From Actinomycetales bacterium (GTDB taxonomy: Bacteria > Actinomycetota > Actinomycetes > Actinomycetales > Dermatophilaceae), in the NCBI GenBank assembly GCA_012729695.1, contig JAAYCP010000027.1:1-64000 (forward strand): 64,000 nucleotides of DNA, in the 5' to 3' direction. Under the pieces are notes generated by a model, which was given only the letters and a program-made list of their open reading frames with translations, ran no database searches and was not told the origin of the DNA. Each line of letters begins with the position of its first letter. Within the stretch, counting starts at the first letter, position 1. Below, one piece after another: positions 19,719-27,616 of this stretch. Position numbers and translations under genes: made by a program.

Positions 19719-20480
19719 TCAGCTGCCGACGGCTTCCTTGTCGGCAGCCAGTGGATCGGCCACCCGCGCGGGTGCGGTCTGCAGTAGCCCTTGGGCTCGG
19801 CGGGTCACTACCGGTGACACGGCGCTCTCAAGGTCGGCCACTGATCGCAGCGCGGTCAGGATGTCGTCGGGTCGGACAACGGGTGTGGTGTGTTGCACGA
19901 CCACCCGCAGTATCGCATACCGCGCTGAGTCCGGCCCTTCTTCGACGCGCACCTCGGCCGCGACGATGGGCTCGCGGGCATCGAAGGTCTTCGGCCCGTT
20001 CTTGAACACCCGGGTCACCGGAGCCGCCTCGACCGCCAGCAGCTGCTCCACTGCCGCACGGACCCGCTCCGGGTCGGTGCCCGGGAAGGCGATCTCCCAC
20101 TCGCTGGCCTGCAGCCGCTCGGCGAGGGAGCCGGTCCGGGCCTCGACCACCTCGAGGATGTTGAGGCCGTCGGGCAGTGACTCGTCGAGCGCCACACGGA
20201 CCCGCTCGGGGTCGACCCGCTCGGTCACGCTGATCTCAAAGTACTCCGCCTCGCTCGCGGCCCCCGTCGGTGCCGCGCCGGCGTACGAGATCTTGGGGTG
20301 CGGGTGGAAGCCCGCCGAGAACGCCATCGGCACCCCGGCTCGACGCAGGGCCCGCTCGATCGCCCGGGCGAAGTCACGCGAGCTGGAGAAGCGCAGCCGG
20401 CCGCGCCGCGCATACCTGATCCGGAGCTTCTGGACAGGAGGAGGCGGCGGGGGTCCGTCGGGGGTGCGTTGTCGAGACAT
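19719..20480 (-). CDS. TIGR03936 family (DUF2344) radical-SAM-associated protein
   Basis: 253 residues. KLRIRYARRGRLRFSSSRDF at the N-terminus and GVPMAFSAGFHPHPKISYAG are the DUF2344 signature, with EYFEISVTERVDPERV further on. In many bacteria this protein is a neighbour of, or fused to, the TIGR03960 radical SAM protein and lies next to rne. Here the partner is 1.6 kb away behind an inserted opposite-strand gene. Likely tRNA/rRNA-modification related, but the reaction is not established. The first 15 residues are Pro-rich. Confidence 0.85.
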   Translation of the reverse strand: MSRQRTPDGPPPPPPVQKLRIRYARRGRLRFSSSRDFARAIERALRRAGVPMAFSAGFHPHPKISYAGAAPTGAASEAEYFEISVTERVDPERVRVALDESLPDGLNILEVVEARTGSLAERLQASEWEIAFPGTDPERVRAAVEQLLAVEAAPVTRVFKNGPKTFDAREPIVAAEVRVEEGPDSARYAILRVVVQHTTPVVRPDDILTALRSVADLESAVSPVVTRRAQGLLQTAPARVADPLAADKEAVGS

Positions 20481-20604
20481 GGTGGCTCCAGTATCGCCGA
20501 CCCGGCGAGTCCCTCCTCCGACCGGGAACAGCCGGCGCGGAGTCGGAGGAACAGGTGCGTCACCCGCAGACCCACCGCGGATCCGGATCCACTACCTTTC
20601 GGGC

Positions 20605-21972
20605 ATGGCCAACCTCGACCGATCCCGTCTCGCCGACCTGCTCGCCGTCGAGCAGGCGACCTACACCGACCGACACCCGCGCAGTGCCGAGCTGTTCGCC
20701 TCGGCGACGAACCTCTTCGGCAGGGTGCCGATGACCTGGATGAACATGTGGAGCGGCGGCTTCCCGCTCTACCTCGACCGGGCGCAGGGGAACCGGATCA
20801 CCGACGTCGACGGGCACACCTACATCGACTTCGCCCTCGGGGACACCGGTGCGATGGCCGGGCACTCCCCCGCCGCGACCGTGGCCGCGGTGACCCGGCG
20901 GATGAGCGAGCTCGGCGGCATCACGGCGATGCTCCCGACCGAGGACGCCCAGTGGGTCGGCGCGGAGCTCACCCGCCGGTTCGGACTGCCGCTGTGGTCC
21001 TTCACGCTCACCGCCACCGACGCCAACCGCTGGGCCATCCGGCTCGCCCGGCTCGCGACCGGACGGCCGAAGATCCTCGTCTTCGGCCACTGCTACCACG
21101 GCTCGGTCGACGAGGCCTTCGCCGTGCCGGGTCCGGACGGCAAGACCTACTCGCGGGCAGGCAACGTGGCCCCACCCGTCGACCCGTCCCTCACGACCCG
21201 CGCGGTCCCCTGGAATGACCTCGAGGCGGTCGAGGCGGCCCTCGCGCACGGCGACGTCGCCGCGATCCTCACCGAGCCGGCGCTGACGAACATCGGCATC
21301 GTCCTGCCGGAGCCGGGCTTCCTGGAAGGCCTGCGGACCCTCGCCACGAAGTACGGGACCCTGCTGATGATCGACGAGACGCATACGATCTCGGCCGGCT
21401 GGGGCGGCGCTACGCGGGCCTGGGGCCTGGAGCCGGATATCTTCGTCATCGGCAAGTCCATCGGAGGCGGGATCCCCTCCGGTGCCTACGGGATCAGCGA
21501 GGAGGTGGCTGCCGCCGTCACCCGCCACACCGAGTCAGGCGACGCGGACATCGTCGATGTCGGTGGGGTCGGCGGCACGCTCGCCGGGAACGCCCTGTCG
21601 CTCGCCGCGATGCGGGCCACGCTCGGCGAGGTGCTCACCGAGGAGGCCTTCGGGCGGATGATCGCGCTGGCGACGGACTTCACCGCAGGCGTGCAGGCGA
21701 CGCTCGACGAGCTGGACGTGCCGTGGTCGATCTCGCAGCTCGGGGCGCGGGCGGAGTACCGCTTCGTCCGGCCGGCGCCGGTCAACGGTGAGGACTCGGC
21801 CGCTGCCGCCGACGACGACCTGGACGCCTACATGCACCTCGCGATGTGCAACCGGGGCCTCCTGATGACGCCGTTCCACAACATGGCGCTCATGGGACCC
21901 GACGCCTGCGCCGAGGACGTCGCCCGGCACACGGAGGTGTTCCGCGAGGTCGTCTCCGCCCTGTTCGGGTGA
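20605..21972 (+). CDS. Class III PLP aminotransferase, GSA-aminomutase-like
   Basis: 455-residue fold-type I PLP enzyme. TYIDFALGDTGAMAGHSP matches the glutamate-1-semialdehyde aminomutase/class III N-terminal region. TLTATDANRWAIRLARLATG replaces the usual S/T-G-T-E-A phosphate-binding stretch. Asp257 in LLMIDETHT contacts PLP nitrogen and Lys284 in VIGKSIGGGIPSGAYG forms the Schiff base. Substrate is uncertain: the usual SGTEA motif reads TATDA, so it is probably not the haem aminomutase. It is alone on the plus strand between the TIGR03936 and TIGR03960 genes, interrupting a normally linked pair. Confidence 0.8.
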   Translation: MANLDRSRLADLLAVEQATYTDRHPRSAELFASATNLFGRVPMTWMNMWSGGFPLYLDRAQGNRITDVDGHTYIDFALGDTGAMAGHSPAATVAAVTRRMSELGGITAMLPTEDAQWVGAELTRRFGLPLWSFTLTATDANRWAIRLARLATGRPKILVFGHCYHGSVDEAFAVPGPDGKTYSRAGNVAPPVDPSLTTRAVPWNDLEAVEAALAHGDVAAILTEPALTNIGIVLPEPGFLEGLRTLATKYGTLLMIDETHTISAGWGGATRAWGLEPDIFVIGKSIGGGIPSGAYGISEEVAAAVTRHTESGDADIVDVGGVGGTLAGNALSLAAMRATLGEVLTEEAFGRMIALATDFTAGVQATLDELDVPWSISQLGARAEYRFVRPAPVNGEDSAAAADDDLDAYMHLAMCNRGLLMTPFHNMALMGPDACAEDVARHTEVFREVVSALFG

Positions 21973-22111
21973 GGGTCCGACCCTTCTCTCCCCGGAGGGA
22001 AGGGCCGACTTCGCATAGGCAGAGTAGTCCTGCGATGTCCGAGGACGTCTTGCGAAGTGACGTATGCGCGGGCGCGGCGGGCGGGGATCCGGGCGGGGAT
22101 CAGGGCGCGGA

Positions 22112-24097
22112 TCAGGACTCGGCCGGGGCGTAGCGCTGCGCGTCGGGACGGATCACGGTGAGCGGGAGAAGCGTCTTGCCGGTGGGGCCGATCTCGATCT
22201 CGGTGCCCATCTGAGGGCACACACCGCAGTCGAAGCAGGGCGTCCAGCGGCAGTCCTCGACCTCGGTCTCGTCGAGGGCGTCCAGCCAGTCCTGCCAGAG
22301 CCACTCCTTGTCGAGCCCGGAGTCGATGTGGTCCCACGGCAGGACCTCGGTCTCCTCACGCTCGCGCGTCGTGTACCAGTCGACGTCCACACCGAACTCC
22401 GCGAGCGCCGTTGCCGCGCAGGACATCCAGCGCTCGTACGAGAAGTACTCGGACCACCCGTCGAAGCGGCCGCCGTCGCGCCACACGGCCTCGATGACGC
22501 GGCCGACCCGGCGGTCGCCCCGGGAGAGCAGTCCCTCGATGATGCCGGGCTTGCCGTCGTGGTAGCGGAAGCCGATGGCCGAGCCGTACCGGCGGTCGGA
22601 GCGGATCGCCTCGCGCAGCTTCTCCAGGCGGGCGTCGGTCTCGTCGGCGCCGAGCTGGGCGGCCCACTGGAACGGGGTGTGCGGCTTGGGGACGAAGCCG
22701 CCGATGGAGACGGTGCACCGGATGTCCCGGCGGCCGCTGACCTGCCGGCCCGTGTCGATGACCCGCTTGGCGAGCTCCGCGATCTGGAGCACGTCCTCGT
22801 CGGTCTCGGTCGGGAGACCGCACATGAAGTACAGCTTCACCTGACGCCAGCCGGCGCCGTACGCAGCCGCGACGGTCCGGATGAGGTCGTCCTCGCTCAC
22901 CATCTTGTTGATGACCCGGCGGATCCGCTCGCTGCCGCCCTCCGGCGCGAAGGTGAGCCCGGAACGGCGCCCGTTGCGGGTCAGCTCGTTGGCGAGGTCG
23001 ATGTTGAAGGCGTCGACGCGCGTCGACGGCAGTGACAGGCCGGTGTTCGTGCCCTCGTAGCGGTCGGCGAGACCCTTGGTGATCGTCGCGATCTCGGAGT
23101 GGTCCGCGCTTGAGAGGGAGAGCAGACCGACCTCCTCGAAGCCGGTCGCCTGCAGCCCGCGCTCGACCATCTCACCGATTCCGGTGATGGAGCGCTCCCG
23201 CACCGGCCGGGTGATCATCCCGGCCTGGCAGAACCGGCAGCCCCGGGTGCAGCCGCGGAAGATCTCGACCGACATCCGCTCGTGGACCGACTCGGCCAGC
23301 GGGACGAGCGGCTGCTTCGGGTACGGCCAGGCGTCCAGGTCCATGACCGTATGCTTCGCGACCCGCCACGGGACACCGGACCGGTTCGGGGCGACCCGCT
23401 TGATCCGGCCGTCGGGCAGGTAGTCGACGTCGTAGAAGGCCGGCACATAGACCCCGCCGGTCTGCGCGAGCCGCATGAGAAGCTCCTCGCGGCCCCCCGG
23501 GCTGCCCTCAGCCTTGTGCTCGGCGACGATGTCGGTCACCGCGAGCACGGCCTCCTCGCCGTCGCCGACGATCGCGGCGTCGATGAAGTCGGCAACCGGC
23601 TCGGGGTTGAAGGACGCATGGCCACCGATGATGACGATCGGGTCCCCGTCGGTGCGATCGCGCGCGTGCAGCGGGATGCCCGCGAGGTCGAGGGCCGTGA
23701 GCATGTTCGTGTACCCCAGCTCGGTCGAGAAGGAGATCCCGAACAGGTCGAAGTCACGCACGCTACGGTGCGCGTCCACGGTGAGCTGCGGGACCCCCGC
23801 CGCACGGAGCTCGGCCTCGAGATCCGGCCACACCGCATATGTCCGCTCGGCGAGGGCGTCAGGACGCTCGTTGATCACTTCGTAGAGGATCATGACGCCC
23901 TGGTTGGGCACACCGACCTCGTAGGCGTCGGGGTACATCAGAGCCCACCGCACGGTGAGCTCCTCACCGCCTGGACCGAAGCCGCCGATGTTCCAGTCCT
24001 TGACGGTCGAGTTGAGCTCGCCGCCGACGTACTGGATCGGCTTGCTCACCCGCGTCAGCAGCGGCTCGAGCTCGTGGAATCGGGACTGGCCAGGCAT
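22112..24097 (-). CDS. TIGR03960 family B12-binding radical SAM protein
   Basis: 661 residues. The N-terminal part (to about 230) resembles a cobalamin-binding Rossmann domain (WALMYPDAYEVGVPNQGVMI and IVIIGGHASFNPEPV). The radical-SAM cluster motif CTRGCRFCQAG (CxxxCxxC) is at about residue 284. MCGLPTETDEDV marks the barrel's end, and a Cys-rich tail CFDCGVCPQMG lies at about 624. Function unproven; tRNA modification is suspected from neighbours. Start set at MPGQSRFHELEPLL. The region upstream carries three copies of a palindromic element. Confidence 0.9.
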   Translation of the reverse strand: MPGQSRFHELEPLLTRVSKPIQYVGGELNSTVKDWNIGGFGPGGEELTVRWALMYPDAYEVGVPNQGVMILYEVINERPDALAERTYAVWPDLEAELRAAGVPQLTVDAHRSVRDFDLFGISFSTELGYTNMLTALDLAGIPLHARDRTDGDPIVIIGGHASFNPEPVADFIDAAIVGDGEEAVLAVTDIVAEHKAEGSPGGREELLMRLAQTGGVYVPAFYDVDYLPDGRIKRVAPNRSGVPWRVAKHTVMDLDAWPYPKQPLVPLAESVHERMSVEIFRGCTRGCRFCQAGMITRPVRERSITGIGEMVERGLQATGFEEVGLLSLSSADHSEIATITKGLADRYEGTNTGLSLPSTRVDAFNIDLANELTRNGRRSGLTFAPEGGSERIRRVINKMVSEDDLIRTVAAAYGAGWRQVKLYFMCGLPTETDEDVLQIAELAKRVIDTGRQVSGRRDIRCTVSIGGFVPKPHTPFQWAAQLGADETDARLEKLREAIRSDRRYGSAIGFRYHDGKPGIIEGLLSRGDRRVGRVIEAVWRDGGRFDGWSEYFSYERWMSCAATALAEFGVDVDWYTTREREETEVLPWDHIDSGLDKEWLWQDWLDALDETEVEDCRWTPCFDCGVCPQMGTEIEIGPTGKTLLPLTVIRPDAQRYAPAES

Positions 24098-24182
24098 CCA
24101 TCCAGGGTATGCGCCGCGTCGGAGCAGCCCAAATGTCACCTTCCGCCTCGGGCTGGGTGGGTGGTTGGGCGGGCGGGCTGGC

Positions 24183-24345
24183 GTACCAGAACCTTCCTAT
24201 TGTCACGTTCTGGTACGGCTGCGAGCTGGCGCGGGCCAGGCGGGCGTACCAGAACGTTCCTATTGTCACGTTCTGGTACAGGCTCCGGCCGCGGGAGCGC
24301 GCCGGGCGGGCGTACCAGAACGTTCCTATTGTCACGTTCTGGTAC
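24183..24345. repeat. Array of three 34-bp palindromic elements (copies A-C)
   Basis: Copies at 24183-24216, 24246-24279 and 24312-24345, all in the same orientation. Each has left arm GTACCAGAACGT (CC for GT at its end in copy A), loop TCCTATTGTC and right arm ACGTTCTGGTAC. In B and C the arms pair perfectly over 12 bp. Spacing is 63 and 66 bp, and B and C also share flanks (AGGCTCCGGC downstream). It fills the gap between the fadD terminator and the TIGR03960 gene, the nearest copy 85 nt from that start codon. Confidence 0.95.
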
Positions 24346-24368
24346 AGGCTCCGGCGCGCCAGACGCAG

Positions 24369-24405
24369 ACGTGGGGCCCACCGCCACGAGCGGTGGGCCC
24401 CACGT
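24369..24405 (-). terminator. fadD terminator hairpin
   Basis: Perfect 16-bp stem (ACGTGGGGCCCACCGC with GCGGTGGGCCCCACGT) and a 5-nt CACGA loop, 35 bp downstream of the acyl-CoA ligase stop on the minus strand. Confidence 0.85.
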
Positions 24406-24439
24406 TCCGCGCCGCCGGCCGTGCCGGGGTCAGGCGCGA

Positions 24440-26293
24440 CTAGTTGTGGTAGTGCGCGTCCAGGATGTCCTGGTACTTCTCGGCGACGACCTTGCGCTTG
24501 AGCTTCATGCTCGGCGTCAGCTCGCCCTCCTCGATGGTCAGGTCCTTGTCGAGGATGGTGAAGCGCTTGATCTGCTCCCAGCGGTTCAGACCCTTGTTGA
24601 GCTCGTCGATGTAGCCCTGGACCATCTCGCGCACCTCCGGGGAGGTGACGACCTCGGCGTAGGACTTGTCGGCCATGCCGTGCTGCTCGGCCCAACCCTG
24701 CATCGCCTCGGGGTCGAGGGTCACCAGGGCGGAGACGAACTTGCGGTCCGCGCCGTAGACGACGAGCTGGGCGGCGTAGGGGCAGACACCCTTGAACGTC
24801 GACTCGATCGTCGAGGGGGCGACGTACTTGCCACCGCTGGTCTTGAAGAGGTCCTTCTTGCGGTCGGTGAGCCGCAGGAAGCCGCGCTCGTCCAGCTCGC
24901 CGATGTCGCCGGTGTGGAACCAGCCGTCGGGGTCGAGGACCTCGGCGGTGGCCTCCGGGTTGTTGTGGTAGCCCTGCATGACGCCCTCGCCACGCAGGAG
25001 CACCTCACCGTCATCGGCGATCTTGACCTCGGTGCCGGGCAGCGGCCAGCCGACGGAGCCGATCTTCAGTGCCCACGGACGACCCACGAACGAGGCAGCG
25101 GTGGTCTCGGTGAGGCCGTAGCCCTCGAGGATCGGCAGGCCCATGCCGTAGAACCACTTGGCGATGTCGTGGTTGAGGGCCGCCGAGCCGGAGATGAACA
25201 TACGCACGCGCCCACCGAAGCGCTCGCGGATCTTGGTCCCGATGATCTTGTCGGCGATCTTGTGCTGGACCGCCAGCAGGCCGCTGGGGCTCTTGTTCTC
25301 GGAGGCCAGCTCGGCCACCTTGGCACCCACCTCGGAGGCCCAGGAGAAGAGCTTGTGCTTGATGCCGCCCTCTTCCTCCATCATCATGCCGATGCGCGCG
25401 TACACCTTCTCGAAGATGCGCGGGGCGGCACCCATGAAGGTGGGCCGGACGACCGCGAGGTTCTCGACGATCTTGTCGACCCGACCGTCGATAGCCGTGG
25501 GGAAGCCGACCTGCATCGGGAAGGTGAGGAGCACCTTGCCGAAGACGTGGGCCAGGGGCAGCCAGAGGAACTGCACGTCGTCGGGGTTCGAGATCCCCAT
25601 GGCGGTGATCGCGGCGGACTCGTAGGTCCAGGTGCTGTGCAGGAGGCGGACACCCTTCGGGCGACCGGTCGTGCCGGAGGTGTAGATGATCGTCGCCAGG
25701 TCAGAGGGCTTGACGTTGTCGATCCGGGCGTCGACGACGCCGGGCTCGCCGGCCAGCAGCTCACGACCGAGGTCGGCGAGCTCCTCGAAGGAGATGACCC
25801 AGTCACCGTCGGTCGCGCCGTCGATGACGACGACCTTGCGCACCGAGGGGATCTGGTCCTTGATCCCGCGCAGCTTCTCGACCTGCTCGTCGTTCTCGGC
25901 GAAGACGACCTGCGTCTCGGAGTCCTGGAGGATGAAGGCGACGTCGTCCGAGATGGTGGTCGGGTAGATCGTCGTGGTCGCGGCACCGGCGCACATGTTC
26001 GCCAGGTCGGCCAGCGCCCACTCGACCCGGGTCGCCGAGGCGATGGCGACGCGCTGCTCGGCCTCGACACCGAGGGAGATGAGTCCGGCGCTCAGCGCGT
26101 AGACCTTCTCGCGGGTCTCGGCCCACGTCATGGTCTGCCACTGCTCGTTGGCGTCGGGGTACATGTAGGCCGGGCCGTCGGGGGTCTGCGCCACTCGGTC
26201 CCGGAAGAGGTGACCGACGCTCTGGTAACGGCTGGTCAGCAGGCTCTCGTCGAACTTCTCATCGGAGGGAACCAAGATCTGTTGTGCGGGCAT
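24440..26293 (-). CDS. Long-chain fatty-acid--CoA ligase (FadD15-like)
   Basis: 617-residue ANL-superfamily ligase forming acyl-CoA from fatty acid, ATP and CoA. AMP-binding P-loop IIYTSGTTGRPKGV at about 205, LPLAHVFGK, EGYGLTETTAASF, GWFHTGDIGELDERGFL and DRKKDLFKTSGGKYVAP are all present, with the terminal catalytic lysine in LTPSMKLKRK. Length and motifs fit the membrane-associated FadD15/ACSL branch. ATG start with a 5' leader containing repeated TTGTGCA words and, 122 nt upstream, a TAAGCG/CGCTTA palindrome that may be a TetR-type operator. Confidence 0.92.
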   Translation of the reverse strand: MPAQQILVPSDEKFDESLLTSRYQSVGHLFRDRVAQTPDGPAYMYPDANEQWQTMTWAETREKVYALSAGLISLGVEAEQRVAIASATRVEWALADLANMCAGAATTTIYPTTISDDVAFILQDSETQVVFAENDEQVEKLRGIKDQIPSVRKVVVIDGATDGDWVISFEELADLGRELLAGEPGVVDARIDNVKPSDLATIIYTSGTTGRPKGVRLLHSTWTYESAAITAMGISNPDDVQFLWLPLAHVFGKVLLTFPMQVGFPTAIDGRVDKIVENLAVVRPTFMGAAPRIFEKVYARIGMMMEEEGGIKHKLFSWASEVGAKVAELASENKSPSGLLAVQHKIADKIIGTKIRERFGGRVRMFISGSAALNHDIAKWFYGMGLPILEGYGLTETTAASFVGRPWALKIGSVGWPLPGTEVKIADDGEVLLRGEGVMQGYHNNPEATAEVLDPDGWFHTGDIGELDERGFLRLTDRKKDLFKTSGGKYVAPSTIESTFKGVCPYAAQLVVYGADRKFVSALVTLDPEAMQGWAEQHGMADKSYAEVVTSPEVREMVQGYIDELNKGLNRWEQIKRFTILDKDLTIEEGELTPSMKLKRKVVAEKYQDILDAHYHN

Positions 26294-26310
26294 CGTTGTC
26301 CACTTCCACG

Positions 26311-26351
26311 TTGTGCAATCAGGGGTTGTGCAAATCGGTGAGGGTTGTGCA
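26311..26351. repeat. TTGTGCA direct repeats in the fadD leader
   Basis: TTGTGCA occurs at 26311-26317, 26326-26332 and 26345-26351 (spacings 15 and 19 bp), a diverged short tandem repeat just before the fadD start codon; a further TTGTGCG lies at 26282. Confidence 0.55.
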
Positions 26352-26414
26352 TGGGGATTCGGTCCGCCCCGAAGGGCAGGCCGATCCTGCTCATCGTTTC
26401 ATACCCAACTCGGG

Positions 26415-26428
26415 TAAGCGAACGCTTA
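26415..26428. promoter_or_regulatory. Candidate TetR-type operator upstream of fadD
   Basis: TAAGCG-AA-CGCTTA, a perfect 6-bp inverted repeat around two bases. It is the only such palindrome in the 183-bp rodA-fadD gap. Short palindromes of this kind are typical TetR-family targets in lipid metabolism promoters; the cognate regulator is not in the window. Confidence 0.5.
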
Positions 26429-26476
26429 GGTGACCGGGATCGCACTCTGCAGCCCGATGCGGAACCGGGCGCGGCC

Positions 26477-27610
26477 TCAGCGGGCCGATCGGCGCGTGTC
26501 GAGGTGCACGCCGAGCACGATCCCGACGGCGATCCAGCACGCGAACATCGATGAGCCGCCGTAGGAGAGGAAGGGCAGGGGCAGGCCGGTGACGGGGGTG
26601 AGCTGGAGGTTCATCCCGATGTTCTCGACCACCTGGGCGGTGAACCACGTCGCGACGCCGGCGGCGACGAGGTGGGTGAAGGCGGTGTCGCCGCGGACGC
26701 CGACGAGGACGGTCCGGGCGATGAGGAAGGCATAGACCACGATGATCCCGAGGGCGCCGAGGTAGCCGAGCTCCTCGGCCGCGACCGAGAAGACGAAGTC
26801 GGTCTCCTGGAACGGAATGAGCCCACCCTGCGTCGACGGTCCGGCGAACAGCCCGGTCCCGGTCCACCCGCCGCGACCGATCGCGATGGCGACCTGGTTG
26901 ATCTGGTAGCCGATGCCGAGCGGGTCGCTCTGCGGGTCGAGGAACACCGTGATCCGGTCCCGCTGGTAGCCCGTGAGGAGGGGCGAGAACCACAGGGCCA
27001 CGGACCCGACAGTGGTCAGGACCGCCCCGAGGAGGATCCAGCGCAGGCGGATCCCGGTCACGACGACCATGCCGACGGCGAGGACGGCCAGGACGGCTGC
27101 CGAGCCGAGGTCCGGCTGCCGGAGCACCAGGAGGATGGGCAGACCGGCGACGACGGCTCCCACGGCCAGTCGCCCCGCCCCGAGCCGCTCCCCCCGGTCC
27201 AGCGGTCGTCCGAAGAGCGCTGCGAGCGCGAGGACGACGGAGACCTTCGCGATCTCGGAGGGCTGGATCGACATCCCGATCGGCAGCACGATCCACGACC
27301 GCGACCCGTTGATGGTCGAGCCGAGCGGGCCGAGGACGGCGAGCAGACCACCGATGCCGAGGAGGTATGCGACGGGCGCCGCAAGCCGCATGACGTGCGG
27401 CGGGACGCGCATGACAAGGAGGGCCAGGGTCAGGCCGATCCCGGTGTTGAGGACGTGCCGGACGAGGTAGGTCGTGCCCGAGTCGGCGCGGGTCGCGGAG
27501 TAGACCAGGACCGCCCCGACGAGAGAGGCACCAAGGGCGGCGACGACGAGTCCCCAGTCGGCGTCCAGCCACCACGCGCGTCGCCGATCGGGCGGGGCAG
27601 GTGGGAGCAC
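26477..27610 (-). CDS. rodA: RodA/FtsW-type SEDS peptidoglycan glycosyltransferase
   Basis: 377-residue polytopic membrane protein with about ten helices. SEDS signatures: SRSWIVLPIGMSIQPSEIAK, GYQRDRITVFLDP, GIGYQINQVAIAIGRGGWTG (seen as GYQINQVAIAIGRGG) and LTPVTGLPLPFLSYGGSSM. The ETDFVFSVAAEELGYLG loop is RodA/FtsW-typical. I favour RodA because of chromosomal location, but mreBCD and a PBP2 (mrdA) gene, its usual partners, are absent. GTG start, 6 nt from the ribF stop. Confidence 0.88.
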   Translation of the reverse strand: MLPPAPPDRRRAWWLDADWGLVVAALGASLVGAVLVYSATRADSGTTYLVRHVLNTGIGLTLALLVMRVPPHVMRLAAPVAYLLGIGGLLAVLGPLGSTINGSRSWIVLPIGMSIQPSEIAKVSVVLALAALFGRPLDRGERLGAGRLAVGAVVAGLPILLVLRQPDLGSAAVLAVLAVGMVVVTGIRLRWILLGAVLTTVGSVALWFSPLLTGYQRDRITVFLDPQSDPLGIGYQINQVAIAIGRGGWTGTGLFAGPSTQGGLIPFQETDFVFSVAAEELGYLGALGIIVVYAFLIARTVLVGVRGDTAFTHLVAAGVATWFTAQVVENIGMNLQLTPVTGLPLPFLSYGGSSMFACWIAVGIVLGVHLDTRRSAR

Positions 27611-27616
27611 CAGGCC

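Noticed and set aside
24183-24345. CRISPR array
   Set aside because: Only three units, each itself palindromic with short, partly similar spacers, and no cas genes. Repeat length fits but the structure does not.
24183-24345. Coding sequence from the in-frame YQNVTIGTFWYA-type reading of the repeats
   Set aside because: The frame is open only because spacings are multiples of three; no start codon with ribosome-binding site and no conservation outside the palindrome.
23282-26341. Long plus-strand frame across the radical SAM and fadD genes
   Set aside because: It crosses two well-supported minus-strand genes, the terminator and the palindrome array, with no motif of its own.
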